This document shows positions 35,236 through 46,509 of a DNA stretch of 64,000 bases, piece by piece (the stretch's first letter is position 1; each line of letters begins with the position of its first letter). The stretch is from positions 4,936,013-5,000,012 of the forward strand of contig JABACO010000005.1 in NCBI GenBank assembly GCA_013339895.1. Direction: 5' to 3'. Source of the DNA: Ephydatia muelleri. Lineage: Eukaryota > Porifera > Demospongiae > Spongillida > Spongillidae. The notes below the pieces were generated by a model. It was given only the letters and a program-made list of their open reading frames with translations. It was not told where the DNA came from and ran no database searches. The position numbers and the translations under genes are program-made.

Positions 35236-36824
35236 AATCAATTATTGTGGGCTTCCCATTAAATTAATCAGATCAATAATCACTTCATGTACATGTATAT
35301 GAAGGACACTAGAAAATTGTGCTGGCAGTAATGATAGTGTTGTTGTGCATCTCCAAGAGACGTCCGTCCAGTCAAGCTCTTGTGACTTCTCTTTTATATT
35401 CCAGCCTGCCCCTTATTTAACTCTTTCACGGGCAAAGCCAATTATTACGGTACACATGTTTTGCAGAAATAAAGGGGTGTGCGTTGCAGGAAAATGTAGT
35501 TAGCAAACAACTGACACAATATATGACCAGGAAACAACTGATCAATATGTTGTTGTCTGCAAAGTGTTAACTGCTTAGATAAACAGAGTGGCTTTAGTAT
35601 AGCACCTGCGGCGCAATATTGCTCTGTTGCCCATGTAAGAGTTAATGTTGCACTCTGAAAGAGGTCTGCCTGCTTTCATTTTTCTGTGATGTCCAATTCA
35701 ACTGCATCTGATATTAAACTTTCAATGAGGATCTCCAGGATCAGATGTAGCTCATCAGGCACCACATGGTCTATATAGGTCGATTGGTAGGAGTGCATGG
35801 TGGATACTTAACACTGTATGTATTGCTAGCTGCACAAGCTAAACTGCTCTCAATAGACCCAGTTGGATGCAGTGTCCCAACTGCAAAATAGAGAAGTATG
35901 CATGATATTAGTATCAATCATCACTTCATGTACATGTGTACATAGAAATTGTGTTTACAGTACGCCATGTGTAATTCGTGTATTATTGAAGATTTGCATC
36001 AGTCATTAGTGTACATGACCATGTGTGTGTGTGTGTTTGTGTGTGCATGTGCGCATGTGTGTGTGTTTGTGTGTGTGCATGTGCACATGTGTGTGTGCAT
36101 GTGTGTGTCTCTCTCTACTGGCACAATACTTGTGGGACGGCAAAGCAAATGCTGAGGTTTCTTTTTCAAAATTGATATCTCATTAGACATTCAAGTGCAC
36201 ATGCAAGCATATGCATGTGAGTATGTGTGTGTAGTGTGTGTGGGTGTATTGGCACAAAACGTGTGAGAGGGACACTAACCTCAAAGCAATGCTAATTTGC
36301 AGCCAGACATAAGTATACGATAGTAGTGCAACACTGTGTGAATGGTGTGAATATATTTCCCTGTAGAAAGTTTGGAGACAATTAATACACAGCAGATACA
36401 ACTGAATACAGCTATCACGCAGTTGAAGCTGCTTTCAGGATGCTTCAGTGTTGCTCGATCAATGGTGCACATTATTTAGAAAACACAATGCATGCACGTT
36501 GTGGCGCCGTATTGGTTCCAATAGTTGCGTAATGGTATATACACGCCACAGACAAATATCAGAACGAATACACAACTATGCACAGTACCATCCAGACGTA
36601 GCTTGACAAATGTGCGCGAGACACGCTCGAGTCCCCAGTATGGCGTACGTGTATGTTTGCTTCCGGGACACGCGTCTGAATTGTCGAGTCTCAACCGAGA
36701 ACATTCGTGTTTCGAGTATATTAGTTCGTGACACGACGGTTAACAATCGTGACTCGTAGTTACATTGTCGTGTTTCGAATGTGCAGCGAAGTCGTGTCAA
36801 GTCGTGTCCCAGCGAAAAAATCTT

Positions 36825-37310
36825 GTCCATGATCTTGGTCAAGATCATGGCCAAGATCAAGGCTGCATGGATTATTGTGGCCAAATTCCACAGCATCTTG
36901 CCCCAAGATCTTGGCCATGATCTTACCCATGAACCAAGATCATGCCCAAGATCTTATCCAAGATCTTGCCTCCTTGTCCCAAGATCATGCCCAGGATCTT
37001 GCCTTCTTGTCCCAAGATCATGCCCAGGATCTTGCCTTCTTGTCCCAAGATCATGCCCAGGATCTTGCCTCCTTGTCCCAAGATCATGCCCAGGATCTTG
37101 CCTTCTTGTCCCAAGATCATGCCTCCTTGTCCCAAGATCATGCCCATGATCTTGCCTAACTTGTCCCAAGATCATGACCAGGATCTTATCCAAGATCTTG
37201 CCTCCTTGTCCTAAGATCATGCCCAGGATCTTTCCTACTTGTCCCAAGATCATGCCCAAGATCCTTGCCTCCTTGTCCCAAGATCATGCCCAAGATATTG
37301 ATTGAACATA
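36825..37310 (+). repeat. Left subterminal array (CAAGATCATGCCCAGGATCTTGCC)
   Basis: Units of about 36 bp alternate CCCAAGATCATGCCCAGGATC and TTGCCTCCTTGT(C). AGATCTTG half-sites occur throughout. Open frames here on both strands are repeat artefacts. Confidence 0.9.
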
Positions 37311-37342
37311 TTTTATTGAATGCACTATACAATTGAATAGCA

Positions 37343-39628
37343 GTATTACTTTACTTCTTTCTACCTTTGTCTCTGCATTTCTGAGTGCAAGATTGTCTTA
37401 TAGCCTCAACATTTTCTTTCAGTTCTGAAGCACTGAATTTTTGTTTTAAGCAATCTATAACATGATTTGCAAAATTCAACACACATTCATGGGTGATGTA
37501 TCTCTATACCTTCAAACAGCTTCATTCGTTCAGGGGACAAAGGCGGCTTCGCACTGGTAGTGGACTTTCCCACTGGTACAAATGATGATTGTTTTAATTC
37601 TTCTTCAGTATACAATGCATCTAACAATCCCAGTGCATATTTCACCACATTTGTCCCTTGGACTTTTAGCAGGTCCACACCATTTTTCTATTGTAAACAA
37701 AACATGTGAACAGGCATTCATGTTACTGCTGTTACTTACAGTCACAAAGTACTCTGGGGTTTGGTTGATTGGCTTAGGTTGGCTTTCTGCCTGTGCCTCT
37801 TTGGATGTCGATGGTGGGTTGCAGGTCAGTGTTGTAGAAGATGTTAGTTGACAGTTTGGTGTTGGTACTGAATTTCCTATTAAAATGTATATGTTATGCA
37901 CTTATATTATTGTATTAGTTATACCTGTGTTTGAAATGAGATGGTTTAGAATAGCTTCCACTGCAATTCGGATATGCCTAAGCTCATCTGATAGAGTTGC
38001 ATTGCATTCCTACATGTCAGTATGAATAAATTATTTATCTTAATAACTTTCTCCACAATACAGGAAACTAAATTAATATAGGTAATACCGTAACATGTCA
38101 TTGGTATTGCAATATAAATAACACAATATATGGATGTGGTAGTGCCTAATTTATATGCTCTTATGACACAACATGGCATAGGTACTTAAAAATAAAAACA
38201 TAATGATTTGATGCCAACAATGCGAACAAATTTTATATGATTACTGTCTGCATAGTAATATGAAAACATAACACATGATATATTGTATGATTAGAGATTT
38301 TTTAACAACATGTGACTCCTGTGTTTCCTTTCCTGCTTGAGGTACACATGGTTTACTTGGTACGGCTGTCATACTGTCACTTTGTGCTTTAAGTACAGCA
38401 CACTCATTTTCCTAAGAATGTTTGGAGGGTTATGCCTAGAATGTCACACATTTATAATGCAAAGCACCTTACCTCACCGCAGGTCAGTTGTGTCTCCATA
38501 TTCTACAGAATACAAATTACAAACACAACACAGTTCATTTTACCTCATAGTCATCTACAGTTTGCTTCGACCAGGGTTGAGCCTGTTGTGAAAAACCCCA
38601 CTTTAGAGTATCCTGTGGAAATGCATATATGTATAGTTCAGCAATTAGAGGGTTCTGTAAAAACATACAGGATGTTCAACAATCCAAGACAGTTCGTTTA
38701 AACTTGCTAATCTTATCATAAAATTATTTATTTTGAATAAATTTATGAGCATCAAATGATTAATGAATGCATTCATCTTGTAATTGACTAAAATCAGAAA
38801 TCAATATTTAAATTAAATGAAAAAATCACACAATTTAAGTTATAGGCTTGCAATTATTCAGCATCTTACGTTTCATGAAATATAGTTCAGCAACATTTTC
38901 TCACTTGCCTCTTTTTTTTTTTTGCCCTTTCCATCTTTCTCACTATGTCCATTCTTTGCGACACAATCATCATCGTCATCACTGCTACTATTAGAGTCTT
39001 CTAACAACGAGTAAAGGCAAAGGTACTTACGTGCTTATAACATATCAATAGATAGTGCTTGCAGGATCACCCTATACGTATAAGTTCTCACCCAGCAAAT
39101 GTATTATACATCATATAAGCAAGCAGTAACAAAAACAGTTTAAATAGCTGCGGTTCAAACGTGCCCATTACGATAACTATGTGGTTTCCAATTTATCTCA
39201 GCAGCAGCTGAATGTAAGCACAAAGAAATGTTTTAAACGTTTAAATATAAAATCCCATTATCGAGGGCCAGGGGGTCAGGCCAATTAGGTATAGCTAGTA
39301 CTATAGTAGGCCTACCGGCTTCTGCCGTGCCACGAGGACAGTGAGTCTGTTGTTGTTTTTTACCCACACCAACTCATTCCCTGCACGGAGATCGTCCTCT
39401 GTAACGAAATCGCGGTCCTCGTTCTCCAATGCAGTGCTCATTACGTCAAACTTCTTATTGGTTTCTGCGCAAACCACTTTTACTCGTTCTTTACATTAAG
39501 ATTTGCTGGATAAAGTTATACAAGACATGTCTATCTGCAAGAAACATACGCTTTTTCGCTGGAGGATCATCCCATGCCTTGTCTTTAAGCCTTGGATGCA
39601 TCTTGTCTCTTGGTCTCTTCGACGACAT
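37343..39628 (-). pseudogene. BEN-domain-like protein gene, probably frameshifted at the C-terminus
   Basis: The ATG at 39,628 opens exon 1 (39628-39550), which reads MSSKRPRDKMHPRLKDKAWD. Exon 2 (39464-39316) joins in frame and reads DFVTEDDLRAGNELVWVKNN. Further coding blocks are an acidic stretch at about 39,002-38,890, pieces at about 38,610-38,310, and exons near 38,015-37,925, 37,876-37,740 and 37,685-37,343. Near 37,660-37,510 the sequence VKYALGLLDALYTEEELKQS followed by PLSPERMKLFEG has the look of a BEN domain, a DNA/protein-binding module found in chromatin and transposon proteins. Just after IHHP a stop appears, while the frame one base over continues as ECVLNFANHVIDCLKQKF to TAA at 37,343, so a 1-bp lesion or sequencing error is likely. 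Confidence 0.6.
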
Positions 39629-39697
39629 GTAGCAGCTGCAGATTATAAGTGATTATTAGCACGTGGTCGAAATTAATCTCAGTAAACAAAATTAACG
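39629..39697. promoter_or_regulatory. 69-bp divergent intergenic region
   Basis: It separates the ATG codons of the BEN-like gene (minus) and the following gene (plus). Its size means the two genes must share promoter sequence. No TATA box is evident. Confidence 0.45.
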
Positions 39698-41596
39698 ATG
39701 TCCGAAGCTGATCGAGCACAGAACGGAGAGGAAAGTACAAAAAGTATCTCAAAAGCCCTCTTTTTACCATCCCCTTGCAAACTGCTAGACGTCACAAGCT
39801 TTCCAAGGCTTCGCATTGTGGTAAGTCATGAATTATATGATGGACGTCACTTTTGTCCATGTGCGTGAATGCCTATCAAAAACTATGAAACTGTTTTAAT
39901 TTTTTACCTTAATTAGGTTTTTATAGAAGTGGGGATACCCGCAATGAAAAAATACGTGCTAGTAGTTTACTGATGAATAATCGTACATACATGTACGTAT
40001 CATTGATGTATTAATTGCGTCTTTCGAACCACCTCCATCCACCCAGGAAGAGGTGTTATGAAAAAAAGGAAACTCTACAATTTTGATGGCAGTTTCCAGG
40101 TTCCTGAAAGTACAGCGCGATGGCAAAATTAAAAAAAGAAAACCTCCAAGAACAGTGGCTCCAGTAAAGGTTCTAGCAAAGGCCAGAGATCATATCTCTG
40201 CAAAGGCCATAAAAAGTCTGAACACAAGCATAGACGCATACCACCACCAAGTTCTGACGAAGATGTTGCCTTGACAACAGGGGAGGAGAAGGTTGATATT
40301 CCTGTAAAGGTCCCGCGCTCAGTTGAGGACACAAAGGGTTACCTCCGAGATTACATCATGTCCAAGAAGCCCCCTGCAACTTTCGAAACTCCCACCACAC
40401 AACCAACTTTTCATGAGGTTTGCTCCAGCATGTTGTAGCCACACAGGACTATACTGTAGGTACCAAGGAGAAACAATGATGCAGAGGGGAAGAGGGAGGA
40501 ACAATTCATTAAGGGAAGGGGTGTTGCTAGAGGGAGGGGAAAGGAGGGGACGTAGAGGGAGGAGGGTTAGAGGATGGAGGGGAAGGAGAGGGAGAGAAAG
40601 GAGGAGGGTTAGAGGATGGAGGGGAAGGAGAGGGAGAGAAAGGAGGAGGGAGGGGAAGGAGAGGGAGAGAAAGGAGGAGGGAGGGAAGGAGAGGGAGAGA
40701 AAGGCGGAGGGAGGGGAAGGAGGAGAGGTAGAGGAAGACTTGCTTCCAGTTTCTTTGAACTGTGCATTTGATGTTAATTTTCTAACATCACAGGGGGCAT
40801 CCTTTGGTGCCGTAAAGGTGGCTGTGGACCCTACTCACACCACTGACTGCCTACTGGTCCTGAAGCTCTTTGAGGCGGGCACGCTTGAGCAGCAGCCCGA
40901 GGGCCCACTTCTAAGTGCAGAGGCTCAGACTGGCTTCGAGTTTCTTCTAAACTCGTGGCTGGCCACATTGGCCATTGTAGGAGAGGAGGGGAAGGAGGAA
41001 GGCCCTCTGGTGTCAGCACTGCCGGTTAGGGTCACAGGATTACTGCAGACTGTCATCAATGGCTCCCGCTGCCTCGTGGTGGGAGTGGCTTCATCAGCAG
41101 CCCGATCGCACCCCAACAGGGATGTGGACACAGCGGGTACCCAGGCGCTACAGGATGTCCTGGACCGAGTCACAGTCAAGGAGGCACTTACACCCGTACT
41201 GGTGTTTGCCTCCAAGTACATGCAGTTGGCCATCTTGGAGGAGCCCTGGTGCAGCCCCTGTCGGCGCTGTTCACCCTCCAGGAAGACACGAGCCCTCTCC
41301 GTACCCACGTCAGCTTCTACTGGCACAGCCTGTACACTGCCGCCAGCCATCAGTCTGCGGAGGCTTTCAGTTCTCAGACCCCTCTCGAGACGACCGTCTG
41401 TGTCGTTCCTCTGTCACCCCCCTTTCTTGGAGAGTTGGTGCTAGTGGTGGTGCAGGAGGTGTACAGAGTCGGGCTAGATCTAGCCGGCGTGAGACTGCTG
41501 TACGACCAATCGGCCGCTTCCTTGCTGGAGGGGAACGGGACGGAGACAGGAGGCGGTAGGGGTGGCAGCAACTGTAATGCATCTTTTTTTTATTGA
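39698..41596 (+). pseudogene. Unrecognised three-exon gene carried inside the TIR element
   Basis: Exons are 39698-39820 (MSEADRAQNGEESTKS start), 40100-40417 and 40794-41596, with GT/AG borders and phase-0 junctions. Exon 2 is basic and Ser-rich, then acidic (PPPSSDEDVALTTGEEKVD), ending KGYLRDYIMSKKPPATFE. Exon 3 is markedly GC-richer than its surroundings and encodes about 267 residues of globular-looking sequence (GASFGAVKVAVDPTHTTD, LQTVINGSRCLVVGVASS, PPFLGELVLVVVQEVYRVGL). Lesions are an in-frame TAA at 40,130-40,132 next to an A-run, and a 1-bp deletion near 41,245 that moves the frame. I cannot name the family. Base composition and intron structure suggest a captured host gene. Confidence 0.6.
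40480..40738 (+). repeat. Purine-rich minisatellite in intron 2
   Basis: GGAGGGGAAGGAGAGGGAGAGAAA units of about 42 bp, reducing to shorter ones, within intron 40,418-40,793. It keeps all plus-strand frames open and falsely lengthens the open frame of exon 3. Confidence 0.85.
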
Positions 41597-41689
41597 TTAC
41601 TAGTCTTCATATACTCCTTGGGACGAGTATAAGCAAGGAAGATATAAGCAAATGTAGAGTTACTAACAACATTCCATCAACTACTACCA

Positions 41690-42473
41690 GAGTTATATCC
41701 AGAGACCTTGTGTACTGCTAATTTCCATATGTTAGCACATATATGTGATTGTGTTGAAGACTGGGGTTGTTTTTCAACATTTGGGTTTGAAAATCTTAAT
41801 GGTTATTTGCGTAAGTATGCTCATGGCACAGGCAACATTTTGCCGCAACTTGTTGAATCTTTCATGGCATCAAGCCTCAAGTTTGGTAGCACTACCAAAT
41901 GAGAACAATGATGAAACAATATCATTTATCAAGTATTTAAACAAAACTCACCATCAAGAGGGCAACAGAAATTGTAAACAAGTATTGTTACCCAAAGAAG
42001 AAATGGATGCTTTACTAAAGGACAGGATATTAATTGAAGAGGTGAAAGTGAGTGTTGTTTCATCGTACAAAATACACAATGAAGAAGTGAAACCTCGACC
42101 TATGATTTGCAAAACAAAAAGAGACAGTTTAGTATGCCAAATAAAATATAATGAGAAATTATTATTTGTTTCAGTAAGAAGATTTTGCATCATTAACATT
42201 AATAGTAGTGTGATAGGCATAAGAAATGTGTTTGAAACAGTGCATCGGAATATCTTTGATGATATTGGTACACCATCTATTAAGAACTGCACATTGAGCA
42301 ACGGATCTGGTGTAATAAATCAGTTTATCTTTAAAGTGAGAAAGCTATCAGTTACCAATTCTATTGTAGCCTTCACAGCAAGTTCCATCATTCAGCTATG
42401 CGTCCATATACCTATAAAACATTCTGAAACTGACTATATTGTATTGCAACCAAATCATTTTGAACATCATTGA
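41690..42473 (+). pseudogene. tnp2-like transposase C-terminal fragment
   Basis: The first frame reads CTANFHMLAHICDCVEDWGC then FENLNGYLRKYAHGT and NILPQLVESF, which corresponds to the HLL.H....WG....FE...G.LK pattern at the C-terminus of tnp2/DUF4218 proteins. It stops at 41,902. The overlapping frame then continues from ASSLVALPNENNDETISFIK for about 200 residues to TGA at 42,473. A frameshift near 41,870 explains this. The upstream catalytic part is missing, so this remnant cannot mobilise the element. It is a different lineage from the 7.6-kb gene. Confidence 0.6.
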
Positions 42474-42769
42474 ATTTTGTGTTAGATATGTTATATGTAT
42501 TGTTATCAGTACCAGTGTGTATTACCAGTGTGTATATTGCATGTGTGAATTATGTAAGAGCATCATTATTATTATGATTAAATACAAGGTACGAGAGAAG
42601 GCACAATACAAAAGCATGCACAGAAAAATGAAAAGTGCAAGAAAACGACAATATTTAATGTGCAGAAGCAGTCAGCCCTGACCCACTTAAATCTGTATTT
42701 ATTATTAAGAAGTATACTTGGTCAAGCAAGTGGAATCTCATGTCATGGGATCATGGTCTAGATTGTCTC

Positions 42770-43215
42770 ATAGTCAAGATTAATAGAATCTTGGTCAAGT
42801 TTCATGTAAGCTTGCTCAAGATTCACTGAAAAAATGTTGTGAATCTTGTTCAAGATCTTGTGGATCTTGGTCAAGATACAAGATTCTTGACCATGGTAAT
42901 CAAGATCTTGGTCAAGATACAAGATTCTTGACCATGGTAATCAAGATCTTGGTCAAGATTCATATTATTTTATTTTGTACCGAGTTTATCATTTGATCCA
43001 TTTGAGAAAATCTATCTTGATGGAAATCCCCCTATTCAAAATCATTGTATGCCTCATTCTAGTTAAAATCCATATGTAATTGAACATTTCATGGGCAAGA
43101 TCTTGATTGCCATGGTCAAGAATCTTGTACCTTAACCAAGATCTACAAGATCTTGGTCAAGAATGACAAGATCTTGGTCAAGAATGACAAGATCTTGACC
43201 AAGATTCCCAAGATT
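42770..43215 (-). repeat. Right subterminal array (CAAGATCTTGGTCAAGA)
   Basis: Diverged TCTTGGTCAAGATC units, with a perfect 51-bp direct repeat at about 42,865-42,960, then units up to the right terminal inverted repeat. It mirrors the left array by the shared AGATCTTG half-site. Confidence 0.85.
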
Positions 43216-43389
43216 TTTTCGCTGGGGTCCCTTAATTGCACGCGAGTTCGTGTCTCGAAAATGTCGCTTCGTGCCACGACTAACCTGATGCGTGTGAAAC
43301 ACAAGTATGCTCGAGTCACGCACGGGTATCACTCGTAACGCGCGCACGCGTGTGTCAAGCTACGTCTGGATGGTACTGTATGCGCGATT

Positions 43390-43530
43390 TATACAAACGA
43401 TCCCGATTGCATCGGGTAAGATCGCATAGTAACTCAACTGGTAGAAAACCTTTTTGGGCAGCGCGACGAGAGGTCTGGGACCGATTTCATGCCATCAAAA
43501 AACTGAAGAAGTATTATCCGCACGTGAGTC
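43390..43530 (+). CDS. Possible exon just outside the TIR element
   Basis: A frame reads NSTGRKPFWAARREVWDRFH then AIKKLKKYYPH and meets a GTGAGT donor at about 43,525. It is basic and aromatic-rich, with no recognised family. It may be a piece of the locus into which the element inserted. Weak evidence. Confidence 0.3.
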
Positions 43531-43839
43531 AATTTTGAGGGCACGAGATGGAGGAACATACAGATTCAACATGAAATGCTTCTCCCGGGTATGGAAGCCG
43601 ATTTTTCAATAGGAAGGCCTAGTTTTTAGTACATTTTATAGTTCTTCGATGTACTAGCTATATTATCAAAATCGTAAATCGTAAAGGTATTGACACAAAT
43701 GACCGTGGAATATTGTAATGAGAAACCCTTCTCATTGACTACCTGTACGCAATGTTATGACAATCCTAGGGAAGCCCCAGCTTAAATAGGAAAAATACGG
43801 CGACACCACTAAAAATCATAACAAATGTAGTGTACTAAC

Positions 43840-44527
43840 ATTTTCAAATTTCAAATCCTGGGAAAAATCTGGCGTCCTTGGTATACAACTAAGCCATACA
43901 TTCTCAACTAAATTAAGGCTGGGTACATTCATTTTACGCGCACATATAGCCCTGGTTTTCTGTCTCCTTTCCTTTCTTTTCTCAGTTTTGCTTTTGTGTT
44001 TTTCTATATGGTGTGACTTTGTAAGGGATTCTATAAATGTTCGGCCAAATGCAGGCAGGCACACTTTGTCCACGGTTGAAATTGCTGCTAGTATGAACTC
44101 GTTTTCAGAAGATATTTTGTTTTGTATTGGAGAAAGTGTGGGAGTATAAATAGGTGCAGCTGGAAATGTGCATTGAAGATCATAGTGTTTCTGGAAGCAC
44201 ATTGTACATTCTGCTAAACTGTGCATCTCTTTCTCCTTTGTACTCAAGCTTTTCCAGTTTTCAAAACTAAAAGATTGTTCATACATGTCTTTTTTGCTTT
44301 GAGGATGCCATTTTTTTTGAAAAACAGCAACAATTTCTTTAAGATTTTTTTTTGTATTTTGAAGGTGATTTCTTCCCATGTTTTTGTAAAAAGTACTCTT
44401 CGTTTATGTGTAGGGAGGCTTGAAAAAATGTTTTGAAGTCTTCCTCATTTAACTCCTTTATGGCTACACGAGCATATCCACAGTTAACGTTTTTTGCTAT
44501 GGTTTGCATATCACTATGGCAATTCTC
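43840..44527 (-). pseudogene. Unrecognised single exon with a homopolymer frameshift
   Basis: An acceptor (TTTACAG) precedes GAG at 44,527. The frame reads NCHSDMQTIAKNVNCGYARV and KELNEEDFKTFFQASLHINE to a stop in an A-run near 44,350. The adjacent frame then continues ENWKSLSTKEKEMHSLAECT, with CTMCFQKHYDLQC, and a Lys/Arg-rich patch, to a possible donor at 43,839. The continuity of composition suggests one exon of about 228 residues with a 1-bp indel in the poly-A. No family is recognised. Confidence 0.5.
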
Positions 44528-44699
44528 CTGTAAAGAATGCAGTCATCCCATTGGTAAAGAATGCAGTCATCCCATTGACATTGCAATGTAGACATTTAAA
44601 CATGATTTAGAATTAGCACACTATACAGAGCCTTTTTAAAATCACATGGATCTCTCTGTTACTGTGAGCACATCCCTTTATTAATTAATGTGCTGTAGT

Positions 44700-44935
44700 G
44701 GGGAGTTACATCCCACTCAAATACAACACCCCTTACAAACACAACACCCACTCAAACACAACACCCCACTCAAACACAACACCCCACTCAAACACAACAC
44801 CCCACTCAAACACAACACGCCACTCACACACAACACCCCACTCACACACAACACCCCACTCACACACAACACCCCACTCAAACACAACACCCCACTCACA
44901 CCCCTATTCTCATAATACATCCCCACTCACACATA
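44700..44935 (+). repeat. Minisatellite, 18-bp unit
   Basis: About 11 copies of CACTCAAACACAACACCC, some with CACTCACACACAACACCC. Confidence 0.93.
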
Positions 44936-45009
44936 ACGGTGACTCACATCGCTATAACACCTTTTTGTCACATTGAATACTGAAACCATTATGATCCATG
45001 TGATTTTGA

Positions 45010-45262
45010 ATCCCCACTGGTCCTTTATAGCCCCTCCCCACTGGTCCTTAGTAGCCCCTCCCCACTGGTCCTTAGTAGCCCCTCCCCACTGGTCCTTAGT
45101 AGCTCCTCCCCACTGGTCCTTAGTAACCCCTCCTCACTGGTCCTAAGTAGCCCCTCCCCACTGGTCGTTAGTAGCCCCTCCCCACTGGTCCTTAGTAGCC
45201 CCTCCCTACTGGTCCTTAGTAGCCCCTCCCCACTGGTCGTTAGTAGCTAGCCCAACCCTACT
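45010..45262 (+). repeat. Minisatellite, 24-bp unit
   Basis: About 10 copies of CCACTGGTCCTTAGTAGCCC followed by CTCC. Confidence 0.95.
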
Positions 45263-45787
45263 GCTCTGGATTCTAAGTCTTATAGATCATGACGGTTTTA
45301 ATTCAAACTGTTATCTGAAGCATAAGTAGATATATTTGCATTGACACATTACTTGCTTTTGTTCTTTGTATTAAGCGGTTGAATTGTTTGTGTGTGTGAA
45401 TGTGATTGATGAGCATTTTACCAGGTATGTAAACATGTATCAGAATGTAATAGGAAATCAAGAATTGATTCTAACCCTCTTTTTTTATTTTTATTGTGAA
45501 TTCCTAAGGTTGTGCTAAATGGCAAAACCAACCTATTTGGAGTGCCTATTTTGACATTCATACCCACCAATTTACATTATTTTTCTCTTTCCACTAGTTT
45601 ACCTTAAATGTTGAAGCGATGATATTCAGTCACTGTGAAGAGATAATGCTCCCGTCTGCTGCTTGTTGTTATTGTACTGTATCGTGTAACATATTCATAG
45701 GAGGCCTTATCATGTATTTATCGTGTACTTACTTGCCAAGGTCCTTGTTATAACGTATAGGTAACAGGGCTTTATGCTAATGACTCC

Positions 45788-45950
45788 TGAAAGCGGAACG
45801 ACAATGACGGTTGCTTGGAACGAACGACGGTGACGATTGCTTGGAACGAACGACGGTGACGATTGCTTGGAACGAACGACGGTGACGATTGCTTGGAACG
45901 AACGACGGTGACGATTGCTTGGAACGAACGACAGTGACGATTGCTTGATT
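45788..45950 (+). repeat. Minisatellite, 26-bp unit
   Basis: Six copies of GATTGCTTGGAACGAACGAC followed by GGTGAC; successive TTGC words are exactly 26 bp apart. Confidence 0.95.
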
Positions 45951-46509
45951 GAACCAGTACAGAATATTAGTTGCAGATGTTCCCCGCTCAACTCACGTGA
46001 TTAAGCAGCCGCATACAAAGAGTATTCGGCCGCTTTAAAATGATATAGGAAATAGCTATGTAAAAGGCGAAACACTAAAACCTAGTTTCTCGGGCTGGAA
46101 GGTGTGTGTATGTGTCGTACATAGATTTTACTAATTGGATCCATTCACCGCTTGTCTCACAGCAATTCGGCCGTCCGCACGCGGGTGATTACAAACTACG
46201 TATTCAGTCATGCATCCGTGCATATCACAAAGCGTGCACTCACGATTAACGTTGTCCCATTATTTTTAAAACTTCACCGCCCAATCCTGTACGGGAATAT
46301 CATTAAACGGCCATTTAACCCTCTCCTCACGTATGATTGAATTTGAATTCGAATACCTCTTTTAAGTTTACAACACGCCGAGGCTACAGCTGCAGTAGAG
46401 GACAGGTCCCACGAATATGTGAGGTCAAAAAAAGCTAGTTTTCTAATGCCTGAAACCGAAAACAATGTGCACTCGTTGTCGCTCAGGGTTCAGAACAAGG
46501 CTATAGCTA

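Larger units (their letters stand above)
36585..43381 (+). mobile_element. TIR-bounded composite DNA transposon, about 6.8 kb
   Basis: ACAGTACCATCCAGACGTAG begins at about 36,585, and its reverse complement ends at about 43,378; similarity between the two ends continues for about 200 bp to the CCAGCGAAAAAATCTTG junction. ATGC lies directly outside both ends, a probable 4-bp duplication (5-bp TATGC if one end base is excluded). Inside the termini are CAAGATCTTG-type arrays at both ends. The cargo is a BEN-like gene (minus), a divergent spliced gene (plus) and a tnp2 C-terminal fragment. Subterminal arrays plus tnp2 suggest EnSpm/CACTA-type, although the terminus is not CACTA. Confidence 0.75.

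Noticed and set aside
36781..37259. Open frames rich in QDHAQDLA or PRSCPGSCLL repeats
   Set aside because: Translation of the subterminal CAAGATC array on both strands.
40323..40793. N-terminal half of a 373-codon plus-strand open frame
   Set aside because: Splice signals place 40,418-40,793 in an intron filled with a purine-rich minisatellite; only the part from 40,794 is coding-like.
45010..45262. CRISPR-like 24-bp repeats
   Set aside because: Direct tandem repeats without spacers.
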